Shown in pieces: positions 7,391 to 15,683 of a stretch of DNA of 44,163 bases. Numbering within the stretch: the first letter of the stretch is position 1; each line of letters starts with the position of its first letter. Location: assembly GCA_001462225.1 (NCBI GenBank), contig LIUH01000171.1:1-44163 (forward strand), written 5' to 3'. The stretch comes from Fibrobacteria bacterium GUT31 (GTDB lineage Bacteria > Fibrobacterota > Fibrobacteria > Fibrobacterales > Fibrobacteraceae). Both the position numbers and the translations under genes were made by a program. The notes under the pieces were generated by a model. It worked only from the letters and a program-made list of their open reading frames with translations. It was not told the origin of the DNA and made no database searches.

Positions 7391-7864
7391 ATGATTACAA
7401 AATATAATTGGGGTATCACAGTAGTGAATTTCGTTATAGCCATTGTGCTCATAACGGCTTTGGCTTTTGTTGTATTTTATAAATTATTCGCCGTGGACGC
7501 ACACGTAAAAGCTGCAGAGGTTAATTTGCAAGTCGGCAAATGGAATAAACTACAGGTGACTTACGCTATGGCATACGAAAATCTCGGTTCCTTCAGAGAC
7601 ATAGGCTACATTCCATATGGAAAAATCGCATCTGACGGAGAAAGCAGCAAAAGCAGGGTTTTTAGTTACAGCAGCGATTTGAGAAACGGAAAAGGCCGTT
7701 TTTTGGCAGTCAATCGAGTTAGCCTTAACGACTGTTTAAGATACGAGGGGTACTGGCTCGCTTATGGAAATCCGGAACAAATAATAGGAAATGCCGTTGT
7801 TGAACTACCTGTGGCAAGGTGTGCAGAATTAACACCCGATTTTGAATTGCTCAAGGATTTTTAA
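7391..7864 (+). CDS. Pilin-like membrane-anchored protein directly downstream of tRNA-Arg
   Basis: The 157-residue product begins with a short basic stretch, then WGITVVNFVIAIVLITALAFVVFY. This resembles the class III signal and N-terminal helix of type IV pilins and pseudopilins (G-F-T-L-I-E), but with Asn where the conserved Glu5 would be. The remainder is a small globular domain with two cysteines. ATG 7391 lies 4 nt after the tRNA with no ribosome-binding site. Any start further upstream would lie inside the tRNA. A prepilin peptidase is encoded at 41946-42749. A minor-pilin or pseudopilin role is inferred. It could also be an unprocessed single-span membrane protein. Confidence 0.65.
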   Translation: MITKYNWGITVVNFVIAIVLITALAFVVFYKLFAVDAHVKAAEVNLQVGKWNKLQVTYAMAYENLGSFRDIGYIPYGKIASDGESSKSRVFSYSSDLRNGKGRFLAVNRVSLNDCLRYEGYWLAYGNPEQIIGNAVVELPVARCAELTPDFELLKDF

Positions 7865-8628
7865 TGCTCAGATTTAAGAAACATGCCGTTTTATTTGCCG
7901 TAGCCATGGCTTCTCTGTGTTTTACATATTTGGGGTTTGCCAAATCTCCGAATTTGCCGGAAATTAAAGAAGCCAATGCCTTTGTGCCTCGCGCAGAAGC
8001 CGTTAAATGGATGTCCTTAGGATACAATAGTGCTGCAGCGAGTTTGTTCTGGATAAGCGGCATTATAGCGTATAGCGAAACGATGTTTGACGGCAAAACT
8101 TTTAAATGGCTCTCGCAAGTAGCAGATGCTTCAACAAGATTAGACAGCTTGTTCAAAACTCCATATACATTTGTAGTGGCAATAACAGCGAACAATGAAC
8201 CGGACACCACGGATTATGCGTTGCTGCGCCGCGGCATAAAAACTTTTCCGGATGACTGGCGCCTAGCGGTTAGCTCGGCTTTCAGATTTGCAAACGGCCC
8301 CGGCAAAGATTACGCTTATGCGGCAAAAATAATGAAACCTTTTGAAAACGATACCGCCGCTCCGGAGCATATTCGCAGAACAGCCCGAACTTTTGAACTG
8401 AAGTCAATGCCTCTGGATGTGGCAATAGCGCAAATTTTAGACGACTGTTCGAATCCCGATTACAAAGCCTTTCAACGAGGGTTGGCCGTTAAAACCGCAA
8501 GAGTGCTTAACAGTAAAGAGATAGACGAAATAGAATCTATTTTAAAAGATGTGTCAAAGCAAAAAATAAATCCGCAAACAGCCTTCGCAAAACTCATAGA
8601 AATGAACGTTACTCCCAGTAACCCGTGA
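7864..8628 (+). CDS. Exported alpha-helical (TPR-like) protein
   Basis: The 254-residue product has a signal peptide or N-terminal anchor (LFAVAMASLCFTYLGFA), then a helical body with repeated aromatic/alanine pairs (AAASLFWISGIIAYSE, DWRLAVSSAFRFAN, DYAYAAKIMKPFEN). This resembles divergent TPR-type helical hairpins seen in conserved exported proteins of unknown function. Its ATG overlaps the previous stop (TAATG), so it is translationally coupled to the pilin-like gene and probably works with it. The 3' end overlaps the convergent DUF1573 gene by 20 bp. No specific function can be assigned. Confidence 0.6.
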   Translation: MLRFKKHAVLFAVAMASLCFTYLGFAKSPNLPEIKEANAFVPRAEAVKWMSLGYNSAAASLFWISGIIAYSETMFDGKTFKWLSQVADASTRLDSLFKTPYTFVVAITANNEPDTTDYALLRRGIKTFPDDWRLAVSSAFRFANGPGKDYAYAAKIMKPFENDTAAPEHIRRTARTFELKSMPLDVAIAQILDDCSNPDYKAFQRGLAVKTARVLNSKEIDEIESILKDVSKQKINPQTAFAKLIEMNVTPSNP

Positions 8629-9322
8629 CCAAAAGCTCCGGCGTTGCGTTTGGATAATTTTCGCAAATGAAAGAAACTATTTTGCGTATGCTCTTTTGCC
8701 CGTTTTTCGGCTTTTCCAATTCCGTAACCGATAAACTCACTTTGACCGCAGGCGTAACTCCGCCTTCCCTTATGTTTTTAAAATCCCTAACATCCAGCTT
8801 CACGTTTGAAAATTCTGCCTTAAATTCTTTTTGAGACTCGGCGAGCTTCAGTTTCAAAGGCTTGCTTTCCGTACTCCAAACGTAAAATACCCAAGTTTTT
8901 TTTATGCCGTTTTTATAGTAATCCAAATCCAAAATTCTCTCGCTGAACACAATGGAATTTTCCACAGAGCCTCGTACCAAAGCTACCCATGCGGTTCCGC
9001 TTGTATCCACTAAGATAATGTTGTGAGCAAAATCGCCTTCCATATATGCGGTATTCAATGTGAAATTTATGTTGAAATTTTGCCCGGGAGCTATCTTTTG
9101 CGGGTAAATAAAATTTTCACCGCCAGTCATTTGGTCAAAAACGCTTTCTAAATGTATAGTTTGCGAAGAAACATTTTTTCCTTTAATTTCAACATTTTTT
9201 TTAATGCCTTGTTGCAAAATTCCCAAATCAACTGTTTCAAATTCAAAAGGATTATCCGCTTTTTGCGCGGTATTTGGCATGGCAAAAGCAAAAGAGAACA
9301 GGAAAAAAAACAACCTGAACAT
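8609..9322 (-). CDS. DUF1573-type periplasmic protein
   Basis: The 237-residue product has a signal peptide (cleavage near FAMPNTAQ) and begins its mature part with FEFETVDLGILQQGIKKNVEIKGKNVS. That is the typical opening of DUF1573 domains (F-x-F-x-x-V-D-x-G-x-I-x-x-G). The rest is beta-rich and fits ASH/Hydin-like immunoglobulin folds, with a second strand set around IVFSERILDLDYYKNG. Function of the family is unknown; many members are exported. ATG 9322 lies 2 nt after the stop of the small membrane protein gene, making it the last gene of the pbuG operon. It overlaps the convergent gene 7864-8628 by 20 bp. Confidence 0.65.
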   Translation of the reverse strand: MFRLFFFLFSFAFAMPNTAQKADNPFEFETVDLGILQQGIKKNVEIKGKNVSSQTIHLESVFDQMTGGENFIYPQKIAPGQNFNINFTLNTAYMEGDFAHNIILVDTSGTAWVALVRGSVENSIVFSERILDLDYYKNGIKKTWVFYVWSTESKPLKLKLAESQKEFKAEFSNVKLDVRDFKNIREGGVTPAVKVSLSVTELEKPKNGQKSIRKIVSFICENYPNATPELLVTGYWE

Positions 9323-9324
9323 GG

Positions 9325-9528
9325 CTAAAAATTGTTAATCGTTAAACAGACAAAAAACACGAGCAAATAGCTATACCATATAACGGTAAAAGGGTAGTTC
9401 AAAAATTTTTTCAAACTGCTCTTTTCGGTTCGGTTTTTAACCTCTATGTTTTTCAGGTTTTTCAGAAAATACCAGCCACTCAAAAGGAAGCCGGCCAGCG
9501 AAATTACAATGAGCAAAACAATAATCAT
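9325..9528 (-). CDS. Small two-helix membrane protein
   Basis: The 67-residue product has two hydrophobic segments (MIIVLLIVISLAGFLLSGWYF and FTVIWYSYLLVFFVCLTI) separated by a basic stretch (NLKNIEVKNRTEKSSLKK). The start ATG is preceded by GAGG at a suitable distance. It lies 6 nt after pbuG and 2 nt before the DUF1573 gene, so all three are very likely co-transcribed. No family is recognised. Confidence 0.6.
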   Translation of the reverse strand: MIIVLLIVISLAGFLLSGWYFLKNLKNIEVKNRTEKSSLKKFLNYPFTVIWYSYLLVFFVCLTINNF

Positions 9529-9534
9529 AATACC

Positions 9535-10845
9535 TCACAGTTTAAATAGAAAGTAGCGCGTTATAAAAAACGCTGCGAGAAGGTAAGTTCCTATACCCAC
9601 CTTTTTGAAATTGCCCGATAAAGCATTTATAAAAACATAACTCAAAATACCGAGGGATATTCCTTCTGCAATAGAATAAGAGAAAGGTATCATTATTATT
9701 GTTATAAATGCAGGGATAATTTCCGAGTAGTCGCTAAAATTTATGGATTTGAGCGGCAGGCTCATAAACATGCTGCAACCGGCAAATATGAGCATAACTG
9801 CAATTGCGGATTGCGGAACAGCGGAGAGCAAAGGGAAAGCGAACAAAGCTACGGCAAAGCAAAAAGCCGTTGCTATGCTTGAGATGCCCGTTCTGCCGCC
9901 AATAGAAACTCCGGCGGAGCTTTCAACATACGTGGTGGTTGTGCTTGTTCCGACTGCTGCGCCGAATATGGTTGCCAGGCTATCTGCTATAAAGGCCCGT
10001 TTGGTGTTTTTCATGGAGCCGTTACTGTCCAACATACCGTCTGCTGCATTTGAAACGCCTAAAAAAGTTCCCATTGTATCAAAAATATCAACGCTTAAAA
10101 GCAGAATGGTTATGCAAATGAAATCGTAAGACAAAATCTCCGAAAAATTAAATTTAAGCATAATGCCGGATACGGAAGGTGGAAGTGAAAATAACAAATC
10201 TATTTTCGTTATTCCGAGCGGCAAGCCCAAAGCGGTGAGCAATAAAACTCCAAAGAGCATTCCGCCGTAAATCTTTTTTGCATAAAGAATCCCCATTATC
10301 ACAATACCTATACATGCCAGTTGTACATTGGGATTAGTTATATCTCCGAAAGTTATCATGGTTTTTTCGTGTATTTCAATAAGACCCGCTTGTTGCAAAC
10401 CTATAAAAGCGATGAAAAGCCCAATGCCGGGGCAAAAAGCCAATTGCAAATTTTTCGGAACCAGATTCACTATTAGAATTCTCAGATTGAATAGCGAAAG
10501 CAAAAAGAAAATCACTCCCTCAACCAAAACGGCGGTTAAAGCGAACTGCCAGGTATATCCGAGCGCTATACATATTGTATATGCAAAAAATGCATTTAGT
10601 CCCATTCCGGGTGCAAGAGCAAAAGGCAATTTCGCATATATGCCCATAACCAAGCAGCCGAAGATGGAAGCCAACGCTGTTGCCGTAAACAAGGCGGACT
10701 TATCCATGCCTGTTTCGGCTAGAATGGCCGGATTTGCAAATAAAATATAGGACATTGCGAAGAATGTCACGATTCCGGCCACGACCTCGTTATATAGGGT
10801 AGATCCGCTTTTAGAAATTCCAAAATACTTGTCAAAAAAGCCCAT
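9535..10845 (-). CDS. pbuG: Purine (guanine/hypoxanthine) permease, NCS2 AzgA/PbuG type
   Basis: The 436-residue product is an inner-membrane proton symporter of the COG2252 family. It shows the family's N-terminal EVVAGIVTFFAMSYILFANPAIL, the APGMGLNAFFAYT segment, ILLLSVDIFDTMGTFLGVS with the transport-site acidic residue, and GTSTTTTYVESSAGVSIGGRTG. Substrates of characterised members are guanine, hypoxanthine or adenine. Which one applies here cannot be read from sequence. ATG 10845 is only 8 nt from the TATATT box (10859-10854), so the mRNA is probably almost leaderless. It is divergent from apeC. Confidence 0.9.
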   Translation of the reverse strand: MGFFDKYFGISKSGSTLYNEVVAGIVTFFAMSYILFANPAILAETGMDKSALFTATALASIFGCLVMGIYAKLPFALAPGMGLNAFFAYTICIALGYTWQFALTAVLVEGVIFFLLSLFNLRILIVNLVPKNLQLAFCPGIGLFIAFIGLQQAGLIEIHEKTMITFGDITNPNVQLACIGIVIMGILYAKKIYGGMLFGVLLLTALGLPLGITKIDLLFSLPPSVSGIMLKFNFSEILSYDFICITILLLSVDIFDTMGTFLGVSNAADGMLDSNGSMKNTKRAFIADSLATIFGAAVGTSTTTTYVESSAGVSIGGRTGISSIATAFCFAVALFAFPLLSAVPQSAIAVMLIFAGCSMFMSLPLKSINFSDYSEIIPAFITIIMIPFSYSIAEGISLGILSYVFINALSGNFKKVGIGTYLLAAFFITRYFLFKL

Positions 10846-10853
10846 TGCGAAAG

Positions 10854-10875
10854 AATATAGTAAATGTTCGCTACT
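10854..10875 (-). promoter_or_regulatory. Promoter of pbuG
   Basis: TATATT reads on the minus strand at 10859-10854 with the usual TTAC just before it. The upstream box (GTAGCGA) is a weak match. It overlaps the divergent apeC promoter, so the two promoters share upstream DNA. Confidence 0.55.
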
Positions 10876-10884
10876 TACTATATT
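10863..10884 (+). promoter_or_regulatory. Promoter of apeC
   Basis: CTTAC-TATATT, with TATATT at 10879-10884, is followed by ATG 10891 after only 6 nt. It faces the pbuG promoter back-to-back within about 30 bp. Confidence 0.55.
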
Positions 10885-10890
10885 ACTTCC

Positions 10891-11499
10891 ATGAAAGTTA
10901 TGGCTGATAAAGCGTATATCACAAAGTGGTGCTTTTGGTCGCCCGGTGAAGGCAGTGCTAAATCGCCGCCATTGCCTTTTGTTTCGCCAATGGCCAAAAG
11001 GCGTTTAAGCCAGCTTTCCCGTATGGTTCTGCATGCTATCCATGAAGTTTCTCAAGGCAAGCAAAATATAAAGATTACATTTTCTTCCGAATATGGAGAG
11101 ATTACGCAACAATTAAAAATTTCCGAAGAGATTCTGGAAACTCAAAAAGTATCTCCGACTAAATTCAGCCATTCGGTTTTTAATACGCCTGTGGCTGTGG
11201 CAACCATAGCGGAGAAAAATACGGCAGGGTATTCCGCAATATGCGCCGGCAAAGATTCTTTTTATTGCGGGTTTTGCGAATGTCTTGCCGCTTTGTATTC
11301 AGGGGCCGATAAAGAACGCATTTATGTTCATGGAGATGAACTTATTCCGGAACCTTTCCAAATTTTATCCGGCGGTGCCAACACGCCTTTTGTAATAGCA
11401 TTTTTTCTCTCTTTAGTGCCATCGGATTGTAGCATAGAGGTTCCGAAAAATTTTCACTGCACAGGGCCGGATTTTGCAAAAAATTTTTTACATATATAG
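10891..11499 (+). CDS. apeC: APE ketosynthase-like chain-length factor
   Basis: The 202-residue product matches the short ketosynthase N-terminal-type proteins (Ketoacyl-synt_2) found in aryl polyene clusters. It has no clear nucleophilic Cys in a T-A-C-x-S context; SAICAGKDSFYCGFCE takes its place. In E. coli, ApeC is the chain-length-factor partner of ketosynthase ApeO, and that pairing is inferred here. It opens WCFWSPGEG and SPMAKRRLSQLSRMVLHA, as homologues do. The ATG is 6 nt from the -10 box; an in-frame ATG at 10900 is the alternative. Unlike the rest of the cluster it is on the + strand, with apeD overlapping its 3' end. Confidence 0.75.
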   Translation: MKVMADKAYITKWCFWSPGEGSAKSPPLPFVSPMAKRRLSQLSRMVLHAIHEVSQGKQNIKITFSSEYGEITQQLKISEEILETQKVSPTKFSHSVFNTPVAVATIAEKNTAGYSAICAGKDSFYCGFCECLAALYSGADKERIYVHGDELIPEPFQILSGGANTPFVIAFFLSLVPSDCSIEVPKNFHCTGPDFAKNFLHI

Positions 11500-12208
11500 A
11501 GTAATTGTAAAAGTGTTGTTTTTTATAAACTTTGGGGTTGGCAGCACCATCCTTAGTTTATTGCTTTTTCCGATGTTCTTTTTTAAACCCAGAAGATTTG
11601 TTTCGCTGTCGTTTATACTTTTTGTTTGGCAAATGCGCCTTTTAGGCATTTTAACGCTAAAAGTCAAAAATAAAAAAAGTCTTAAAAATTTACATTCAAA
11701 AATAATAGTTGCAAACCACCCTTCTTTGCTGGATGTTGTTTTGCTGATCTCTTTGATCCCGAATGCGGATTGTCTTGTAAACAATTCGCTGGGCAAAAGA
11801 AATATTTTGCGGGTAATAGTGAATACCATATACATTTCCAATGGGCTGGCTTTTGAAGAAATTTCAAATCAGTTTGCCAAATCTCTTGCAAAAGGAAACT
11901 GCATTATAATTTTTCCGGAGGGCACACGTTCGGTTCCCGGCAAAGCGATAAACTTTAAAAAGGGCGCAGCACGTTTGGCCATTGAGACCGGTTATGATAT
12001 TGCACCTATACATATAGGCGGCAACGAAAAAATAGGCCTGCGCAAACATGATGCCCTGTTCAGTTTTCACCCGACCGAGAGATACCATTATGTTCTGGAA
12101 GTTTTGCCCCTTGTGTCTATTGACGAATACAGGAATATGCCAAAAGGCATGGCTTCAAAATTGCTCACCGAAAAACTTGAAAAACAGCTAACTAATTCAA
12201 CTTCCTAA
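11474..12208 (+). CDS. apeD: 1-acyl-glycerol-3-phosphate-type acyltransferase of the APE cluster
   Basis: The 244-residue product is a PlsC-family acyltransferase with an N-terminal membrane helix, the catalytic NHPSLLD (HX4D) motif and the FPEGTRS motif. APE clusters carry such a gene (ApeD in E. coli), thought to help attach the polyene to a lipid or membrane anchor. The annotated start is TTG 11474, inside apeC. There is no strong ribosome-binding site, so coupling to apeC translation is likely and a slightly later start is possible. The stop overlaps the convergent methyltransferase gene by 17 bp. Confidence 0.75.
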   Translation: MQKIFYIYRVIVKVLFFINFGVGSTILSLLLFPMFFFKPRRFVSLSFILFVWQMRLLGILTLKVKNKKSLKNLHSKIIVANHPSLLDVVLLISLIPNADCLVNNSLGKRNILRVIVNTIYISNGLAFEEISNQFAKSLAKGNCIIIFPEGTRSVPGKAINFKKGAARLAIETGYDIAPIHIGGNEKIGLRKHDALFSFHPTERYHYVLEVLPLVSIDEYRNMPKGMASKLLTEKLEKQLTNSTS

Positions 12209-13277
12209 AGCGCAGGAGCGAATAGGAATTTGCTCCTAAGTTAAAATGCGATTCCCGCAAAATAAAACCGCCCTTTTCAATGGCATTTGCAATTTCGGAA
12301 AATCTGTACATTTTACTGTTGCCGTTTGCCATGCAGGTGAAATACAAAGATGTCGCTTGCAGCGAATAAGCGCTTGCCTCAAATTTCTGCATATCCCATA
12401 GCGGCTCTAATACAAAAAAATCTGCGTCCGGCACTGCACTCCCCACATTTCTCATAATACCGGAAATCTCTTCCGGTGAAAAGCAATCCAAAAACTGGCT
12501 CATCCACACCGCATCCGCATCAAAAGGCAATTCCGGATTTTCCCTTAAAATGTCCGTTTCGCAAAATTCTATACGGTCGGAAAAACCAGCACTTTCCACA
12601 TTCTTTTTCGCAACACAAATCTGCCCCGGCAAGTCTGCTATAACAACCTGAACAACCGGATTGTATTTACAAGCAGCTATCGCCCATTTCGCAGTGTTCC
12701 CGCCGATGTCTATGAGCTTGCGCGGTGAATTTCTAAATACAATCGGCAATGCTTCCGGAAAAGCTATATCCGAATAAAAATGATCAAAGGCAAACCAACT
12801 CTTTTGCACCTGTGGCGGCAATTGCGAAAGTGCTTCGTAAATCGTATTCCATTTTCCAAACACTTTTAAACCTTCCGGTTTTCCGCTTTTAATAGAATCT
12901 TTTAAAAATTTCGCCCCCTCGTAGCACACATCCTGCGCAAAATCCATATTCACTTTTGTCATTTCATCATGCAGAATAAAGAACCCTATTTTGCCAAGGG
13001 AATATTTAAACGGTTCATTTTCATCAACGAGTTTCAAAATTCCCATGCCAAGCCCAATCTCCGCAAGAACCTGTGCGCCATATTCCGAGATTCCGCATTC
13101 TTTGGAAATTTTCGCTGTGCTCGCTCCGGTGCTTCCGGCTTTGCTTATAACTTCCAAAATGCCAAGCTCTCTCATCGAATATGCGCTTTGGAAAGTCAGA
13201 GGCATAAAAGCAATGCGCTGGGCTTCGTATTTGGCATCCAGCGCGCTTATTTTTTTATTTGCATAAAACGGAAACAT
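12192..13277 (-). CDS. SAM-dependent methyltransferase of the APE cluster
   Basis: The 361-residue product has an N-terminal winged-helix segment (~25-90: MRELGILEVISKAG, ISKECGISEYGAQVLAEIG) and a C-terminal class I Rossmann methyltransferase. Motif I is KLIDIGGNTAKWAIAACK, and the acidic motif II is IADLPGQ. This is the layout of small-molecule O-methyltransferases. In characterised APEs the aryl head group carries a ring methyl or methoxy group, so this enzyme probably decorates the head group. It is the last gene of the 15-gene operon. Its ATG directly follows the apeR stop with no gap. The exact target atom cannot be deduced. Confidence 0.8.
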   Translation of the reverse strand: MFPFYANKKISALDAKYEAQRIAFMPLTFQSAYSMRELGILEVISKAGSTGASTAKISKECGISEYGAQVLAEIGLGMGILKLVDENEPFKYSLGKIGFFILHDEMTKVNMDFAQDVCYEGAKFLKDSIKSGKPEGLKVFGKWNTIYEALSQLPPQVQKSWFAFDHFYSDIAFPEALPIVFRNSPRKLIDIGGNTAKWAIAACKYNPVVQVVIADLPGQICVAKKNVESAGFSDRIEFCETDILRENPELPFDADAVWMSQFLDCFSPEEISGIMRNVGSAVPDADFFVLEPLWDMQKFEASAYSLQATSLYFTCMANGNSKMYRFSEIANAIEKGGFILRESHFNLGANSYSLLRFRKLN

Positions 13278-14501
13278 TTAATTCTCGCTTCTCTTGAATA
13301 TCAGAGATGTATTTATTCCACCGAAGGCAAAATTGTTAGACATAATATATTTAGCATTTATCTCTCTGCCTTCGCCCTGTATATAATCCAAATTTGCGCA
13401 TTCCGGGTCTATATTTTCCAAATTTATGTTCGGAGCAAACCAACCCTCACGCATCATCAGAATAGATAGCCATGCCTCTATTGCTCCGCAGGCACCGAGC
13501 GTATGCCCGATGTAATTTTTTAAAGTGCTTACCGGAACGCTCCTTTTCAATGCGTTGAAAGTCGCAAAGCTCTCCGCTATATCGCCCCTGTCCGTTGCGG
13601 TTCCGTGCGCATTTACATAGTCAATTTCGCTCGGAGAAATTTTTGCATCCTTAATTGCTAACTCCAAAGCTATTTGCATCGTATCTCTATTCGGCTGTGT
13701 TATGTGAATGCCGTCCGTATTAGTTCCGAAACCTGCAATTTCCGCATAAATTTTTGCACCACGTGCCATAGCATGTTCATACTCCTCCAAAATCAAGGTC
13801 CCTGCCCCCTCCCCCACAACCAAACCATCTCTGGATTTATCAAATGCACGAGGCGTTAAATGCGGGGTATCGTTTTTTGTACTGGTCGCAAACAAGACAT
13901 CAAATACGGCTGGACTTGTGACGCTCAGTTCATCTGCCCCGCCGGCTATCATAATGTCTTGCTGCCCGTATTTTATAGCTTCGTAAGCATAGCCTATCGA
14001 CATACTGCCGGATGTACATGCTGTGTTGGTGGTTATCATGCGGCCCGTTAGCCCAAAGAACACTCCTATATTTACGGCACAGGTCTGTGGCATTGAGCGA
14101 ATATAAGTTGTTGCGGAAATTCCTTCGCATTTATCGGAGGTGAGCATGGAAAAAAATCCCAGCAAGGCATCCACGTTTCCCATAGAAGAACCGTAAGATA
14201 CACCGCAGTTGCCGGAGTTTAGAATTTCCTCTTTTAATCCGGCGCATTTAATCGCGCAATCGGCAGAATATGTTGCCATAAGCGCAACCCGCCCCATTCC
14301 CCGAATTTTTTGGCGAGGATAATCCGGAGCTGTGAAATTTACAGGAGCAGCGAGTTTTGTATTCATTTGAGAATATTTTTCGTATTGCTCCATGCGAACC
14401 GTGCAATTTTTTTTGTTTTTCAAATTTGCCAAAATTTCCTGCCAATCCTGCCCAAGCGCAGATACGCAAGAACCGCCTGTGACAACCACTCTTCTGTTCA
14501 T
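13278..14501 (-). CDS. apeR: Beta-ketoacyl-ACP synthase (ApeR-like)
   Basis: The 407-residue FabF-type ketosynthase has a complete active site: nucleophile Cys162 (TNTACTSGS), His299 (NAHGT), Lys328 and His333 (KNYIGHTLGA). It elongates acyl-ACP with malonyl-ACP. By gene order (O-P-Q-R) and family it corresponds to ApeR, a ketosynthase that acts alongside ApeO in E. coli. The start overlaps the apeQ stop as ATGA, so the genes are translationally coupled. Length and motifs are normal, with no sign of decay. Confidence 0.85.
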   Translation of the reverse strand: MNRRVVVTGGSCVSALGQDWQEILANLKNKKNCTVRMEQYEKYSQMNTKLAAPVNFTAPDYPRQKIRGMGRVALMATYSADCAIKCAGLKEEILNSGNCGVSYGSSMGNVDALLGFFSMLTSDKCEGISATTYIRSMPQTCAVNIGVFFGLTGRMITTNTACTSGSMSIGYAYEAIKYGQQDIMIAGGADELSVTSPAVFDVLFATSTKNDTPHLTPRAFDKSRDGLVVGEGAGTLILEEYEHAMARGAKIYAEIAGFGTNTDGIHITQPNRDTMQIALELAIKDAKISPSEIDYVNAHGTATDRGDIAESFATFNALKRSVPVSTLKNYIGHTLGACGAIEAWLSILMMREGWFAPNINLENIDPECANLDYIQGEGREINAKYIMSNNFAFGGINTSLIFKRSEN

Positions 14502-15232
14502 ATTAATCCTCCATTTACGGAAATTACTTGCCTGGTAATATAAGACGCAGATTCGGAAAGCAAAAATTCAACTACCGAAGCAACCTCATGCGGCTTGCCG
14601 ATTCGTTTCATAGGAATGGTAGGCAGTACAATATCCAGCGGCATATCTTTTATCATATCGGTTTCTATTAAACCCGGAGCAACGCAATTCACGGTTATGG
14701 AACGGCTGGCAAGTTCAACGGCAAGAGCTTTAACTGCGCCGATTAACCCCGCCTTTGAGGCGCTGTAATTCACCTGTCCGCGATTTCCGACAATGCCGGC
14801 AACAGAACTTATGGCAACTATGCGCCCGGATTTAGCTCTGCACATGGGCATAATCGCCGGATGAACCATATTAAAAAAACCGTTCAAATTTATGTCTATC
14901 ACCCTGTCCCAATCATCATCGGTCAAAGCGGGGAATGCAGCGTCTGAGCAAATGCCTGCGCTTGTGACAATACCGTAATATGTTCCGTTTTCCTCAATAT
15001 CCCTTTCAATGGCAATACGGCATTCGGCACGATTTCGCAAATCGCATTGCAGCAAATTTACCTGACCGCCCTTTTCCTGCATTGCATTTGCAAGCGATTC
15101 AAGAGCAGTGGAATTTTTATTATAATGCGCAAGCACGCTATATCCGCCAAGAGCTAGTTTTTCAACTATGGCACTTCCTATTCCGCCGCTTGCGCCTGTG
15201 ACTAAAACTCTTTTTTTAGAATTTCCCCTCAT
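14498..15232 (-). CDS. apeQ: 3-oxoacyl-ACP reductase (ApeQ-like)
   Basis: The 244-residue short-chain dehydrogenase has the NAD(P) motif TGASGGIG, the NAG-equivalent TSAGI, and the catalytic Ser (AISSVAG) with Tyr/Lys (YSASK). It ends with the FabG-like INGG equivalent VNGGLI. It reduces the 3-oxo intermediate in each APE extension cycle. Its 5' end overlaps apeP by 17 nt and its stop overlaps the apeR start by 4 nt. Confidence 0.85.
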   Translation of the reverse strand: MRGNSKKRVLVTGASGGIGSAIVEKLALGGYSVLAHYNKNSTALESLANAMQEKGGQVNLLQCDLRNRAECRIAIERDIEENGTYYGIVTSAGICSDAAFPALTDDDWDRVIDINLNGFFNMVHPAIMPMCRAKSGRIVAISSVAGIVGNRGQVNYSASKAGLIGAVKALAVELASRSITVNCVAPGLIETDMIKDMPLDIVLPTIPMKRIGKPHEVASVVEFLLSESASYITRQVISVNGGLI

Positions 15233-15683
15233 TTTGCACCTCCGATATATCTCTTATTTTTACAGTGCTCACCGTAGCTTTTGCCAATTCGGCATCGCCT
15301 TGCTTAATTGAGCAATCGAATAAAAACATCTTGTCTAAAGTAAGAGTTTCTTTAACATAAATTGAAACAGTGGAATTTAATTCAAAATGAGGAACATTCG
15401 CAATAAAATTGCTAACGCTCAGAATAAACCCAAAACCGGGAATCAGTCCTTGTGCCAAATCGCTTTTCCCGCTCAACGCAGCTATTGCCTGTGCCATATA
15501 TTCAAAACCAATCCACACGGGAATGCCTTTCAAATTGTTATCGTAAAAAAAACTATTTTGCAAAATATCGACCTCTGCCAAAAGAGAGCTTTCATCCGCA
15601 TCATAAGAGAGAACTCTGGAGAGCAAGGACATCTTTCCCCTATGCGGTACCAGTTCCTCCAGTGACTCTGTAATCGGTTGCAT
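15216..15683 (-). CDS. apeP: Hotdog-fold 3-hydroxyacyl-ACP dehydratase (ApeP-like)
   Basis: The 155-residue product opens with VPHRGKMSLLSRVLSYD and contains PVWIGFEYMAQAIAALSG. These are the catalytic His and Glu segments of the ApeP-type dehydratases. In E. coli, ApeP works as a heterodimer with ApeI. Here the ApeI-like domain is fused to ApeH (23167-24801), so the partner is probably that domain. The start codon overlaps the apeO stop (TAATG). Confidence 0.8.
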   Translation of the reverse strand: MQPITESLEELVPHRGKMSLLSRVLSYDADESSLLAEVDILQNSFFYDNNLKGIPVWIGFEYMAQAIAALSGKSDLAQGLIPGFGFILSVSNFIANVPHFELNSTVSIYVKETLTLDKMFLFDCSIKQGDAELAKATVSTVKIRDISEVQNEGKF

